From the NCBI GenBank assembly GCA_027475525.1, contig JAMWFC010000054.1, positions 62,001 to 126,000 on the forward strand: a stretch of 64,000 nucleotides of DNA, in the 5' to 3' direction. Positions 9,783 through 21,927 of the stretch are shown here, piece after piece; the stretch's first letter is position 1, and each line of letters begins with the position of its first letter. This stretch comes from Macrolepiota albuminosa (taxonomy: Eukaryota > Basidiomycota > Agaricomycetes > Agaricales > Agaricaceae). The notes beneath the pieces are model-generated. The model searched no databases, was not told the origin of the DNA, and worked only from the letters and a program-made list of their open reading frames with translations. A program made the position numbers and the translations under genes.

Positions 9783-10583
9783 CCCCCCAACTAAGCCTCC
9801 ATCCTAACCTCACTTTGTTTGGTTAGGGCTCCAAGTATGTATAGAAAACTCAGTGCTCATTCCCAGCCTCAACCTCACTTCGTTCGGTTAAGGCCTCCAC
9901 ATTCCACAACTCAGTCCCTTCCACAACTCTCAAACCATTATTGTAAGCTAAATTGAATTTTTCTTGAATTTTTTGGATTTTATTAAGCATTTATAAATCT
10001 CCAAAAAACTAAAATCAGTGTATCATTAGCCTTTGAATTTTTCCTGATTTTCTGGTGATTTTCCTGGAATTATTTGAGCATTTTCCACTAACATTCTCCT
10101 GAAAAACAGAGCAATTGAATTTTTCTTGAAATTTTCAGATTTCTTTAAGCATTTATAAACCTCAAAACCGCATTTCACAACTCAGTGCTCATTCCCAGCC
10201 TCAACCTCACTTCGTTCGGTTAAGGCCTCCACATTTCACAACTCTCAGAGCATTATTGTAAGCTAAATTGAATTTTTCTTGACTTTTTCAGATTTCTTTA
10301 AGCATTTATAAATCTCAGAAAAATTCAAGTCAGTGTATCAGTAGACCTCGAATTTTTTCTGATTTTTCAGTGATTTTATCTGAATTTTCTAAGCATTTCT
10401 AATGCTGAAATGAGCCAACTCTTATGTTATTACCCTAAAAGGAAGGTTCTTGGTCAGCCTTGGTCAGCATTAGTTTTTCCCAGGCGTCGTCCCATATATT
10501 ATAGACGAGCTACAAAAGGAAGGTTCTTGGTCAGCCTTGGTCAGCATTAGTTTTTCCCAGGCGTCGTCCCATATATTATAGAC

Positions 10584-10645
10584 GAGCTACGATTCGTGCC
10601 TTTGGCACGAATTTCGTAGCTCGTTGGGGGCTTCGCCCCCAAACC
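10584..10645 (-). other. Helitron 3' hairpin (unit 1)
   Basis: CGAGCTACGATTCGTGCC and GGCACGAATTTCGTAGCTCG pair over 18 bp with a two-base bulge; the inner hairpin is GGGGGCTTCGCCCCC. Part is repeated at 10672 by a 77-bp duplication. Confidence 0.75.
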
Positions 10646-10745
10646 CCCCCCAACTAAGCCTCCACCCTAACCGTGCCTTTGGCACGAATTTCGTAGCTCG
10701 TTGGGGGCTTCGCCCCCAAACCCCCCCCAACTAAGCCTCCACCCT

Positions 10746-11223
10746 AACCTCACTTCATTTGGTTAGGGCTCCAAGTATGTATAAGTAACTTAGCCTCCAC
10801 CCCAACCTCACTTCGTTTGGTTAGGGCTCCAAATATGTATATAAGTAACTCAGCCTTCACCCCAACCTCACTTCGTTCGGTTAGGGGTTCCAAATATGTA
10901 TATTCATAACTCAACTTCTATCATGACTTACTTTCATTATGTCTTACTGGTTCAAGCATATGTTGTTAAAGAATAGAAAGTTCACATTTATCAAGAAATG
11001 ATGTTACAATTCCAAGTTATATATATTCTATTAGTACAGTATCAACAAATATCAAGTTAGATGCTAAAATATAAAAGTTAGTAATAAGTAGGTAATTAAC
11101 AATCATACTCACATTTGTAAACCCAAAAAATAATGCTACAATTCCAAGTTATATGTACAGTATCAAGTTAGATGCTAAAATATAAAGTTAGTAATAAGTA
11201 TATAATTAACAATCACACTTACA
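10746..11223 (-). other. Non-coding 3' region of the Helitron RepHel unit
   Basis: AT-rich, with an internal diverged direct repeat of about 130 bp (TACAATTCCAAGTTATAT..., near 11005 and 11136). No gene seen. Confidence 0.5.
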
Positions 11224-11234
11224 TTTGTAAACCA

Positions 11235-14200
11235 TTAAGAACTTCTTGATACACAATATTTGCAGTCGCTCTTGATGTATTTTCTTCTGACAAAATCACC
11301 TTTGTAAACCATTAAGAACTTCTTGATACACAATATTTGCAGTCGCTCTTGATGTATTTTCTTCTGACAAAATCACCTTGATACAATCTCCTGATGTGCA
11401 TCGAGAAAGTGCAACATAGAGTTGGCCATGTGTAAAAACCAGTGATCAAAGGTCTAATCCAACATGCTTGACTGATTGCCCTTGAGACTTGTTGATAGTC
11501 ATAGCAAAGTCCGGTCCAGGTAATACTGATCATTTTGAGGATGACCAATATCAGGATATGTGGAAGAAATCAATCCAGTGATAGAATTGTCATCACAGAT
11601 TACTGATCATTTTGAGGATGACCAATATCAGGATATGTGGAAGAAATCAATCCAGTGATAGAATTGTCATCACAGATTATCCTTTCAGGCAGTTTGACTG
11701 TTTCTCCAGGTCCTAGATTTTTCCCTGCACCAACATCCAACAACCAAGCTGCATGAGCAATATTGTCTACAGTCTGCTCCAACCACATATTTTGGACCAA
11801 GTAATGGACTTGAATATTATCCCAAAGTCGGCCCCTTTTGAGTGAAGCAGCAATCATCTGCTGTCTGAGTCCATGTGGAACCACTGGAAGAGTTTGCCTA
11901 AAGTCCCCTCCAAAAACCACAGTGACTCCACCAAAGGAAATGTCATTATTGAAGATGTCTCTGAAGCCACAATTAACAGAGTCAATGGCATTTTTGTGTT
12001 GCATTGGAACTTCATCCCAAATGACAACTTTGGTGCGAAGTATGAGCTGTGATAACTGAGTTCCTCTCTTGATATTGGCAATGGATGTGTCAAGAGCAGG
12101 AATGGGAATTTTGAATCTTGAATGAGCTGTCCTACCCCCTTCCAACAATAAGGCAGCAATGCCAGATGATGCTATACATAATGCCACATCTCTATTGGAA
12201 CGAACTGCAGCAGCCAGAGTATTGCAGACAAAGGTTTTGCCACATCCTCCAGCACTGTGAATGAATAGCATCCTGCCCAAATTGTTGTTCACTGAGTTTA
12301 TGACAGCATTGAAAGTCTCCAGTTGTTCCACATTGAACTTGGCCTTGTTACTCTCCACTCTTTGCTTGAGCTCCTCAACATCATAATTGGTTTCATCTTC
12401 TAAAAGCCTGTTGCCTAGAAGAATGATCAGTGTTCAAGTCAATCTTTTATGCAAATGCCAATTACCTGGAACTATGTTCCAATTCTGTTGAGCCTCTGGC
12501 ATGTTGGGAAAGTCTTTCAGAGTTTTTCCAAAATTCATCAAAGTGTCATTGATGAGATAAAGGCCATAGTCATAGACATCCTCATTGGTAAAGACTCGGT
12601 CCCTGTATTGCCTAGTATGTTCCAATCTGTGTCGAAGATCATCACAGATAGAATGTTTGAATTCGTCCCATAGAGCCTCAGGAGTGGCAGGAGCACAGTG
12701 GAATAGAATAGTGCAAAACAGCTGCCTGAGAGCTGATCCTAGTTGGATTGGAGCAGCTTCAGTGAGACACTGCCTCCATTCTGCATCATCCTCCAAAAGA
12801 CCTAGAGCTTTGCATGCTTCTTGATAAGTGGGATAGATATGGCCATTGACTGTCCTGAGATCAGCCCATGAAGTTGCATTGGTTACAACAGTCAAGAGCA
12901 TCCTGAGATAGAACCTTTCTCCCTGTCTTGGTGAAGCAAAATACATCCTTCCAATTGCTGTCCCTCTCTGCCTCTCCTTCCAACTCTGTTTAGATGCTTC
13001 ATAAACAAACTTGGTTGGAAAGTTCTGATAAGTGGTGTTATTATTGGAAAACCTGGTATTGGCTTCAAACCAAGCTGTGAGTGCAGTCTTGTCTGCATTA
13101 GGTCTAGCAGCCACCACCTGTATTGGTTCATCATCTGGGAAATAGACTTCATGCTGGTTTTCCAAGTGCACAGGCAATCTGTACACTGAAGGATATTCAG
13201 CATGCATGTTGAATTCAAAGATGTGCCAGCAAGCCTCAGGAGCAGAAATGTATCTGGCATCCAAGTGTTCCTTGATTTCATCCCTCTCCTCCCTAGCAAT
13301 CTCCAAAGTTGTCCTATCATGGCCCTTGTAGATGTACTTGTGAATGTATTTGATTGCATCCACTGAAGCACAGACTTCCACATTGATATGACATTGGAAT
13401 TTGGCTGAGAGATATGGATTGTATGAGACAACATTACGATTGTCATAACGACGACCATGCTTTTCAAAAAAGCGGCCATTGTTAGGTCTGGCATATTGGG
13501 GATAGCCATCATCACCATACTGTGTAGCTTCCTGAAATTCCTTGAGATATCTCTTGGAACATTTGCCATCTACCATGCACTTGGCATTGGGAAAATCTGC
13601 TCCACATGGACCATGAACCATATTGGTAGTAACAACCTAATAACAAAGGTCAGTTACTGCATTGATAATTCAAGCAAAGCCAATACCTGATACAATTGAG
13701 GCTGAGTCACTGGATCAGGAATTTGAGCAGAAACAATAGTGTCCACATGAGCTGCATCTTTGATCTTGTCATGATGATGGAAAAAGATCAAGATATGTAT
13801 ATGTGGAAGTCCCCTCTTTTGAAATTCAATGGTATGGACAGATGCCACACATTTTCCAAATAGACCATCTTTTATGTCCTTCAAAAGAGCATTCTTCTTG
13901 AGTTCAAATACTCTGGCAACAATATCTGGATGGTCAGAAGCTGTTTGCCTCTTTCCATTAACCATAGGTTCTTTCAACAGAGCCTCTTCAATTTCTGGCC
14001 ACTTTGGATTGGCAGTCATGGTGATGAAGAGATCTGGTTTATGGAAATGCCTGCAAATAGCCATAGAGTCCTGGAATAATTGCTGCATGTGTCGTTCACT
14101 TCCAACATGAGAAGAGGGAAGGACTACCCGTCGGCTTTGCCTGCGTAAGTCTTCATCTCCAGCAGCCGCATCGACCACCCCTTGATACACTTCAGCCCTA

Positions 14201-16757
14201 ATCTTCTTTTGATTGTGCCGGACCCAATTGAGCTTGTTCTGCTCAGTTGATGCCCATGCATCCACAACATATTGCTGGAACAGTCTGCCACTCCAAAGCA
14301 ATGCAGCATTAGCTTCCAAAGCTCTTTGCTGCAGCCTATATGCATAATATGCAGTTTGGCTAACTTTTTTGGCTCTTTGTTCTCCTGCTGGTCCAAATTG
14401 AGATTGAATATCGGTGTGAAATCCAGGTTCTCCAGTTGGAAATATGATAGTGTAATGCAGAGGAGTGTAATAGGGGTGTAGATGGCTGATTCGCTTCAAT
14501 TGACCTCCATGCAGATGCAGGACTATGTCACGGTGATCTGATCGTTCTTCAGAACCATCTCCTGGTATAATTGCAGCAACTCCTTCCTGTTCATTAGGGT
14601 TGTTATAGCGTCAATGGTCTCCAAAGTCAGCTCTAAGTTGAACAGAAAGCCTTTGTGGTTGGCCTTCAGAAACTTCTGTCATAATCTGCTTTGCAAGCTT
14701 GTATAAGCCAATAAAGGGATTGACTCTATGAAGCATATCCTGCAAAGAGGCCATTATCTGAGGATCCAATCTAGGATTGCTTTCCTGACGAAAAGCCAAT
14801 TGTTGATTGTGATCGTAGAAGTAGAGTTGTGCATACACAGGATGATCACCTTCAGTTGGAAGCAAAGCACCTGTCAGATGATGGAGCTCTCCATTAATCC
14901 TAAAGCTGTATGGTCCTGGAGCATTCGTAATCGCATGGTCAATTTTGACTCCCAGAGATGTAAATGCAAAGGCTGCATTGTATTGGCGAATAGATGCTTT
15001 AAAAGCATCAGAAAGAGGATGGTGACCTTGGAGTAAGCCAAGCAGTTCTGGTGGAGCGTCTGCAAGTCTGGGCAAATCAATCTGGCCTTGTAGACAGCAC
15101 ATGCCAAATTTTGTATGATGTCTAGTAGAACTGGTGAGCTTTTCAGCATCCCAGTGTAGAGCCTGACAGTGTGGACATATGACATCCATAAGACCAAGAT
15201 AATGTGCTGAGAGTTCATCTATATAAGGCTGTCTTCCTCTTGGAAGAGCATTGATGCCTTGAATATGATCAACCCTTTGTAGGATGGGAGGTGCTGGTAG
15301 ATTTTGCACAGGTGGATCCACATATTCTAAGTCCTCCTCTATATTCTCAGCAGGATTATTATTAGGCTGTCTTCCTCTTGAAAGAGCATTTATAGGTTGT
15401 TGTAGAATGGGAGGATGAAGAGGAGGTTCCAGTTGCTCTGCTGCTAGATTTGGCTGTCTCCTATTGTCAACAGGATCATCCAGATCTTGAGCATCTAGAT
15501 TGTCAAAGTCCTCCTCCAAATCAGCTGCATGTTCTTGTTCCCAGCCTTCTAAGATCCTTTGAGCCCTAGCCTCATTCAAAGGCCTATATTCAGGATTGAG
15601 ATCTACATCCTGTTAATCTTTCTTAGTCAATGCAACATCTGAAAGTTATCTTTCTCTCACCTCTGGCTGGTGTAATATCTGTAGTTGTCTTCCTTGCTCT
15701 CTGAGCTGTTGTTGCTCATGCAATACTGCTAATGCCTGTTGTTGCCTCTGTTGCTCTTGCAATACTGCTAGTGCCTGCTGTTGTCTATCCTGCTCCTCAG
15801 CTGCAGCAATATGCCTCAACCTTTGTTGGTCTTGCAATGCTGCTAATGATTGTGCTTGTATAGGAGCAACCTGCTGTCCCTCTCTATTCCTAAGTGCAGG
15901 TGGCAGTGGCAGTGGCATTGTGAAGTTTGGCAAAGCAGCTCTATGCAAAGCAGGCATTCTAGGTATAGGATTCTGTAAAGGAGCATCCCAACCTTCAGGC
16001 AAATGAGTTTCAGGTATACTCATAGCAGTCCCACCAACTACAGGCTGATTGACTGATCCCACTCTATGATCTCTTCCATGCACAGCAGCTGGTAGAGGTG
16101 CTACTATTGAAGGCACATAAGGAGCTCTATGTGCAGGAAGAGGTAGAGGTGGTATCATTCTAGGAATAGGATTTTGCAAAGGGGCATTCCATCCTTCAGG
16201 TAAATGAGTTTCAGGAATAGCCCTAGCAAATAGATCCTCAGCAACAGTTGGTGGTCTAACAGGCCTCCTCAAAGAGCTAGAAGTATTTCCTCCAGAGCTT
16301 GAACCAATCTGATTATTTCCCCCAGTTCTCATATCCCCCAATCCTGTAGTTCCAAGTTGTACATCCTCAGATGCAAATAAGTTCATAGCAACAGTTGGTC
16401 CAATAGGCCTTCCCAAAGAGCTAGAGGCAATCTGATCATTTCTTCCAATTCTCATATCCCCAGTTCCCATATCCCTCCAATAGGCCTTCCCAAAGAGCTA
16501 GAGGCAATCTGATCATTTCTTCCAATTCTCATATCCCCAGTTCCCATATCCTAGTTCCCATATCCCCAGTTCCCATATCCCCAGTTCCATAATGAAGTGG
16601 TATAACCACTGAAGTAGATCTTCTACTTCTATTTGCACGGCGCTCATCAGGATCAGTCATTTGTAACTGTTGTAGCCTGCTTTGAATCCTAGCCTGCTGT
16701 CTTTGACCTTCAGGAGTACTGGGTCCATTATTAGAATGAGTAGTTGAAGATTGCCTG
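11235..16757 (-). pseudogene. Helitron RepHel protein (HUH Rep plus PIF1-like helicase), nearly complete
   Basis: Read 16757 to 11235 with GT-AG introns at 15610-15660 (GTGAGA...AACAG), about 13640-13687 and about 12420-12466. N-terminus: Pro/Gln-rich with two copies of PETHLPEGW and a coiled coil. Next a zinc-binding region (CPHC... CCLQGQ). The Rep domain has the two-His motif GLPHIHILIFF and the paired tyrosines KYIHKYIYKG. The helicase has Walker A (AGGCGKTF), Walker B (VIWDEVPM) and GGDFRQTLP. Defects: TGA at 14611-14613 and in [13 protein letters not shown], both where Arg (CGA) is expected, and loss of the helicase middle between ~11600 and 11548. The last gap coincides with a 77-bp duplication (11524-11677), so it may be an assembly misjoin. 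Rep cleaves and rejoins single strands; the helicase unwinds DNA during rolling-circle transposition. Confidence 0.85.
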
Positions 16758-17676
16758 AAAGAATAATTTTTTAAGCATTTTCATAGCTTAAAACCATTGA
16801 AAGACACTTACATGATGAGTGTATCAATAGCCCAAAGTTGTCAAAGTGTTACTGTAAGCTGAATAGAATTTTTCTGAATTTTTTTGAATTTTTTAAGCAT
16901 TTATCAAGCTCAAAAACAATAAAAATCACTTACTACAATAGCCCAATGTTTCACTATAAGCTGAATTGAATTTTTTCTGAATTTTCTGTGATTTTTTCGG
17001 ATTTTTTAAGCATTTTCTAAGCTCAAATACATTAAAAATCACTTACAATGATCAATCAATAGCTGAATGTTGTCGAGCTATTGAATGTTTGTTAAGAATC
17101 ATCAATCAATCAATCATTACTTACTTTGTAGTTGAGTGTGAAAATTTCGCTATAAAAATGTTTGTTAATGGTCATCAATCAATCAATCAGTCAATCCTTA
17201 CTTTGTAATCAAATTTCGAAGTTGTAGCTAGATCAATCATTTATTAATATCTATCAATCAATCAATCAATCAATACTTACTTTGTAATCGAGTTTCGAAG
17301 TTGTGCTAGAAGAATGGTTATTTCAATCAATCAATCAACACTTACTTTGTAGTGTAGTTTACTCACTACAACGTTGAAACCATGGAAAAATTGGTGCTGT
17401 TTGGTTTAAGAACATGCGAGGCGTGAAAACTGGTGTCCACTAAATTGCGTTTGGGCCTCGGCCACATCCACAGACTCCGGACACCTTCCACATGTGTCCG
17501 AGAGATAGCATACATTGAAACATTGAATTTTTATTAAATTATATTTAATATACACCTTTTTTTTTCTTATCTACTGAAAAACAGACCGAAAAACAAACAA
17601 AAAAGGCAATTCTTTGTCAGCCTTAGTCAGAACTGACTAATCAGATCAATTCCCAGGCGTTGTCGCATATACTATA
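16758..17676 (-). other. 5' non-coding region of the RepHel Helitron
   Basis: AT-rich, with several ATCAATCAATCA tetranucleotide runs (17090-17340) and repeated GAATTTTTCTGAATTTT blocks also present at 9400-10400 in the short units. It presumably holds the RepHel promoter; no specific site can be assigned. Confidence 0.4.
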
Positions 17677-17677
17677 G

Positions 17678-17996
17678 ATTCCAAGTTTTCAGAATTGACT
17701 GATTTGATTCCAAAGATAACCTGGATGCTTCTGAAAAGGATTTGCCTATTCCATTTTGCAGGAGATATTTTCCAGTCTGATGAGCTTTTGCCATAACTAT
17801 TAACAAATCTCAAATGCAATCAGCAAATATGTTGGATTGGATTTTCAGTTATTTATTTTTGGACATGGACAACTTGATGTTGCATTTTCTAGATGCACAT
17901 CTGGCAATTGTATCAAGGTGATTTTTTCACCAGAAAATACGTCACAAAGAACTGCAAATATTGTAGATCAAGAAATTCTTCATGGTTTATAAATGT
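17678..17996 (+). pseudogene. Old Helitron PIF1-like helicase, 3' part
   Basis: Continuation of the helicase remnant at 8062-8542. Plus-strand frames give LIPKIT, then (frameshifted) ASEKDLPIPFCRRYFPV, AFAITINKSQ, and HGQLDVAFSRCTSGNC followed by ENTSQRTANIV and a stop. These are the conserved PIF1/RecD-like helicase C-terminal motifs (the usual form is [22 protein letters not shown]). Several frameshifts make it non-functional. Removing 8543-17677 rejoins AGATA to TTCCAAG in the frame that reads through to LIPKIT. Confidence 0.75.
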
Positions 17997-18592
17997 GATT
18001 TCTTATAAAGTTACTTTTTATGACTAATCTTTATTAATTTCAATCAATTTCTAGAAAAACACCTGTTGAAAACAGATTATTGTATCACTTATGACAAGTG
18101 TTTCTTCAAATTTCCATGAAAACTTCCCAAACAATTTTTTAGAAGATTTCAAGAAATACTAGTGAGGCCCACATGGCCTCTTTCAGAATTCTCTACAATT
18201 TCCTGAAATGAATGTATATTGTAATACCTTTTGATTAATTTAAGTATTTTGTAATAAGCTTGATTGAAAATCCAGTGACTGACCATTAGTTCGAACTGGG
18301 ATATCAAGTCCTTTGGCCAAACCGATAATATTGCACTCTACTCACATAACATGTACAGATAGCCCAGATGCCTTTGAATAATATTCCTTACACGTTCAAT
18401 ATGCTGGTATATCTATCATCCGTCTCTGTATATACATCCGTTCAAATGGCAAACGTTTAAGCACTGAACGCGAAGATTTAATGGGAAAAGTACATAACTA
18501 CACCAGGATTTGAATTGTGCTGTTTGTTTTGTGACTGTTATAGGGGACAAGGGGAGATAGAGGGAGCGCGACCTGGAAGAGCTTGAGTGATC
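17997..18592. other. Intergenic, nothing recognised
   Basis: AT-rich near the Helitron remnant and more CpG-rich towards the DUF6534 gene stop; no gene or repeat recognised. Confidence 0.4.
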
Positions 18593-20440
18593 TCAAATGA
18601 GGAATCTAAGGTTTAAGAACAAGCTCACGTGTCCCTGTACCTGATGAGGCGTAGCCACCTCCTCATTACGAACGGCGTACAACGATGTGGTCATTGAGAT
18701 ATTCAAGCTTCGGGAAGCATTGACAGTGCCTATGGCTGTATTCATTTGACGGATGGTTTTGCGGGCGTTAAGCCTGAAGGACGTCTTTCAGTGATGGAGT
18801 GCCATCAGAAGTAAGAGCAACATACATCGCAAGGAAACTGTTGATATACACTAGAAACCATCACCAACAAGGACCCTTTCAATATGTACTTGGCGCCTCA
18901 CATCTGGTCAGGATAAAATTTCCCCCAAGAAACACAAGAGTATTTGGCATTGCCACGTACTAACAGAGGTGGATAAGATTCCACAATAATCTTTGTGGTT
19001 CCATCTTCTTACAGTAATCAGAGCTGTCAAAGAGCACGCACTTCGGAAGACGAAGTTGTAAAAGTGTATCAATGGAATCCTGAAGGAAAAGGAACTCACC
19101 TGGTCAGAAACCCAGATATCAATATCATTCGGACGATCATGACGATTTTAGAATCCGTGCTTCACGGCGTCAATGAGGGGAAACATTGATTATCAGCTTT
19201 ACTCACGCAGAGAATCCAGATTTACTGCGGATAAGATAGAAGCACATGGCAGTTTCAATGGCGACATCGATACTTGTGGTCCATACAAAGGCCGTGTAAA
19301 TAGCCCACTACAAGAACAGAAAATAAAACATCAAAATCAATGTCGTCGAGAAGATTGACTGAACTTGAATTGAAGCTCACAGATATGGCCGATAGGTCAG
19401 CAAAAGTGGCAGTGTCGTAGCTAGAACAAGAGTGAACAAGTTGAGGTTGTAAAGGGACTCAGACTTACGTTTTGACAGCGAGCGCTATGCAAGGAACTCA
19501 TCAGACGAAACAATCTACTAGTGTCAGCAATACATTGGTCGTACCTATCCCGATGGCTAAGAATGACCCAAGTCAAATTTCATGCTTGATCCAAATCTCC
19601 ATGTGAACTCGGTCACATACCATATCCGCTGGCAACAAATGTTACCTTTAATGTCTCCGTTGAGACCACGGTACGTCACCGACACTCAATTACTCACCAC
19701 AACGATTGGCCATGTGCGATGATACTAACATCCAACTAAACATAGTTTCAGTGATCAGAATCATCTACATAATTGAAGAAGGGACCCACGCTTCCACACA
19801 CAAAACGAGCTGAATCATTATGATTGTAATGCAAAGAAACAGCGGCACAAGCATACAGACACAGCTACGCCGAGCTACACCAAGAATAGAGGTTAACATC
19901 GATGAAGGGACATATATACATGTGGAGTCCCATCTTGAAACTCCTACAAAGATGCGAATCATCCGATCAGTCAATGAGATGCGGTTGTGAATCTATAGAC
20001 GCGCCAAACAATGAGTTGAATAGTCTGCAGAGACCCAAAATCAGTGACCAAGTAGTGATAAATAGCAGCGGTTGTTAGCGATATATGTAACGTGTCTAGC
20101 ACCCTGAATAAAGCTCGCCATGAGAGGTGGAGGATGACAATTCAAGAGACACCCACAACATACCAGAGAAAAGCGACCTACTCGCCACCGTGCGTTAGCT
20201 TCGATATTCTTGGCTTCCAGAGGCCCTAAGAATACATACAGAGTACTTGTTTATTGGCGAGTCGTTCCTATAGGTCTGGTAGTAAAGGTAGACCTGGAGA
20301 TTGGTTATTCCATAGAGGCTTTCATGTCGGACATAAGTCCTACACATACAGACGGAGGCAGAAAAGAGCTGGGCGTACATGGCAGCTATCGTCGAGCCAA
20401 CAAAGGCCACACCCATTGTGTTGCCCAATGTGACCTCCAT
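18593..20440 (-). CDS. DUF6534-type multi-pass membrane protein, multi-exon, apparently intact
   Basis: Start ATG at 20440 (MEVTLGNTMGVAFVGSTIAA); first donor at 20378, after which exon 2 reads ILYGITNLQVYLYYQTYRND. Further exons read RVLDTLHISLTTAAIYHYLV and VTDFGSLQTIQLIVW, then LGSFLAIG, WAIYTAFVWTTSIDVA, MCFYLIRSKSGFS, TDSKIVMIVRMILISGFLT, SACSLTALIT, YVAMPNTLVF, and NFILTRLYINSFLAM joined to LNARKTIRQMN. The stop is the TGA at 18593-18595. This order and the LNARK end are typical of the basidiomycete DUF6534 family, about 300 residues with seven hydrophobic helices. Introns are about 45-60 nt GT-AG; those around 19650-20000 could not be placed with certainty. CpG is normal and no stop is forced, so this looks like a living host gene. 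Biochemical role unknown. Confidence 0.8.
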
Positions 20441-20621
20441 CGGGAAGGAGAGTTCTTGCTTAACGCGTAAAGGGAAGGGAATACATGAGTCTCGATGCTT
20501 CTGAGTCTTAAAAATGTAGTGGAGCGTGTAAGGCTGTGGAGTCCAAATCTGTACCTCGACATCACAATTTGATTCATGTCCAAACTTGGCATATTACCCC
20601 CAGTTGTAAGCTTAGAATATG
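20441..20621 (-). promoter_or_regulatory. Presumed promoter region of the DUF6534 gene
   Basis: Upstream of the start at 20440; CpG-containing and without an ORF of its own. No TATA box or named site stands out. Confidence 0.25.
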
Positions 20622-20893
20622 TTACAGCTCGTTTCATAACGATAGACCCCTTCGACCTACTGTGTTTAGTTGTTTGTCTGATTGCCACTGTCACTTGGGA
20701 ATTGCTGAGATTCGAGATGCAGCAAAAATGTTCAACATTCATCATTACAAATACATCACTCTCTTTCATCATGAGATGGCATTTGTTGATAGGGCTGAAA
20801 AGGCTAATCTTGCAGTTAAATAATCTTACAGATCAGACAAACAACTGAACATGGGTAAGTCGAAGGGGTCTATTATTATGAAATGAGCTGTAA
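20622..20893. mobile_element. MITE-like element with ~62-bp inverted repeats
   Basis: TTACAGCTCGTTTCATAACG at 20622 returns inverted at 20893 (TTACAGCTCATTTCATAATA), and pairing continues through GACCCCTTCGAC and GTTGTTTGTCTGAT, about 62 bp per arm with a few transitions. The ~150-bp interior has no coding capacity. A target duplication is not obvious. It lies just upstream of the DUF6534 gene and could affect its promoter. Confidence 0.6.
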
Positions 20894-21318
20894 ACCTCAC
20901 ACACTGCCAATAAAGATTGAGCAAAAACTGAGTGGTTTGGAGACATTGGGCCCAGGCCTGTGCATGTGGTTTGTTGATGTCATGCATCATTGGCATTGCC
21001 TGTAATCACCGGTAACTGCTGTTCATTACAGCAATCAATACTCCCGCTCATCATCTCCATGCCCCTGGTAACCACTGTCCATCACAGTGATCAATATCCC
21101 CCACCTATCAGCCTATCCCACCCCATCATATGATCTCTCCTTCACCATCAAATTTTTCATCAGCCATATGCCAACTCCACTATCATTTTCTCATGATCCC
21201 TTGTTCATTGTTTTGCTTGCTATCTTCATAACTATTGAGATAGGTCAACACTTATATTGATAACTCAAATATGTTAGCTCACTGTCAACATTCATTTATA
21301 GATTATATACAGAACAAG
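20894..21318. other. Intergenic, nothing recognised
   Basis: CpG-poor sequence with no gene or named repeat. Confidence 0.4.
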
Positions 21319-21840
21319 TGTAAGGGCAACCTCTGAAGGCTATGGCTCAGTTACATAGCTGGAAGAGGGAGATCCAAAGTGTATTAGAGTATATACTAAC
21401 AATATCATAATAACTACTCACCTGGCAGAGGAAGATCCAAAGAAAACAAGTCTAAGGACTCTCTATGCCAGGTTGGACACTTCTGAGGCCTCTAAAGTGT
21501 GAGAAACAACTGTACAGTACAACAAAACCTTAAAAACTCAAAAATTGCCTAAACAAACAAGTGCACAAATAAGGCAGGAAAACTCCAGACTTTGGAAGTC
21601 AGAAAGGCAAACTCTGGCTTATATAAGCAGTCTGAAAGTGGTACTGAAGAGCCCACACTTGTCTGAATGATAGCTAAGGAACTAGAGCACTTCAAGAGCT
21701 GAGAATAGTACCAATAGATAATGTTGAAAAAGTAGAAGCAGTAAGGTAAAAAAAAAATAACAGCAGAAATAAGAGAATAAATAAGGAGAGAATGAAGGAA
21801 TGAAGAGTAAAAGCAAGAAGAAATGAGAAGTCTCCTGACA
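21319..21840 (+). mobile_element. Solo LTR, family A, with TSD ACAAG
   Basis: Begins TGTAAGGGCAACC and ends TCTCCTGACA, with ACAAG on both sides (21314-21318 and 21841-21845). It contains a TATATAAG box near 21619. Two other members lie at 23301-23798 and 51785-52457 (both -). No internal region is attached, so it is a recombination-derived solo LTR. Confidence 0.85.
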
Positions 21841-21927
21841 ACAAGCCAATTAAAAGTATTGCCTGTCCAGAATGGTCTCTGAACTAGTAGGCTTTTTACA
21901 CTTGACTCCTTAATCTTTCCTCACCTT

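Larger units (their letters stand above)
8543..17677 (-). mobile_element. Helitron array: one RepHel copy and two short copies, head to tail
   Basis: On the minus strand the insertion starts with A|TCTATAGTATATGCGACAACG at 17677 and ends ...GTAGCTCA|T at 8543. It thus sits in an A|T dinucleotide without target duplication, as Helitrons do. Inside, two further 3'-end/5'-start junctions occur: GTAGCTCG directly followed by TCTATAATATATGGGACGACG (10583/10582) and by TCTATATAGAATGCGACAAGG (9720/9719). The array is therefore 17677-10583 (carrying the RepHel gene), 10582-9720 and 9719-8543. Every unit shares a 5' block TCTATA-N-GCGACAA-GCCTGGG and a strong 3' hairpin. The 77-bp duplications at 9566, 10437 and 10595 lie next to these junctions, so the exact copy order may be affected by assembly. 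Confidence 0.8.
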
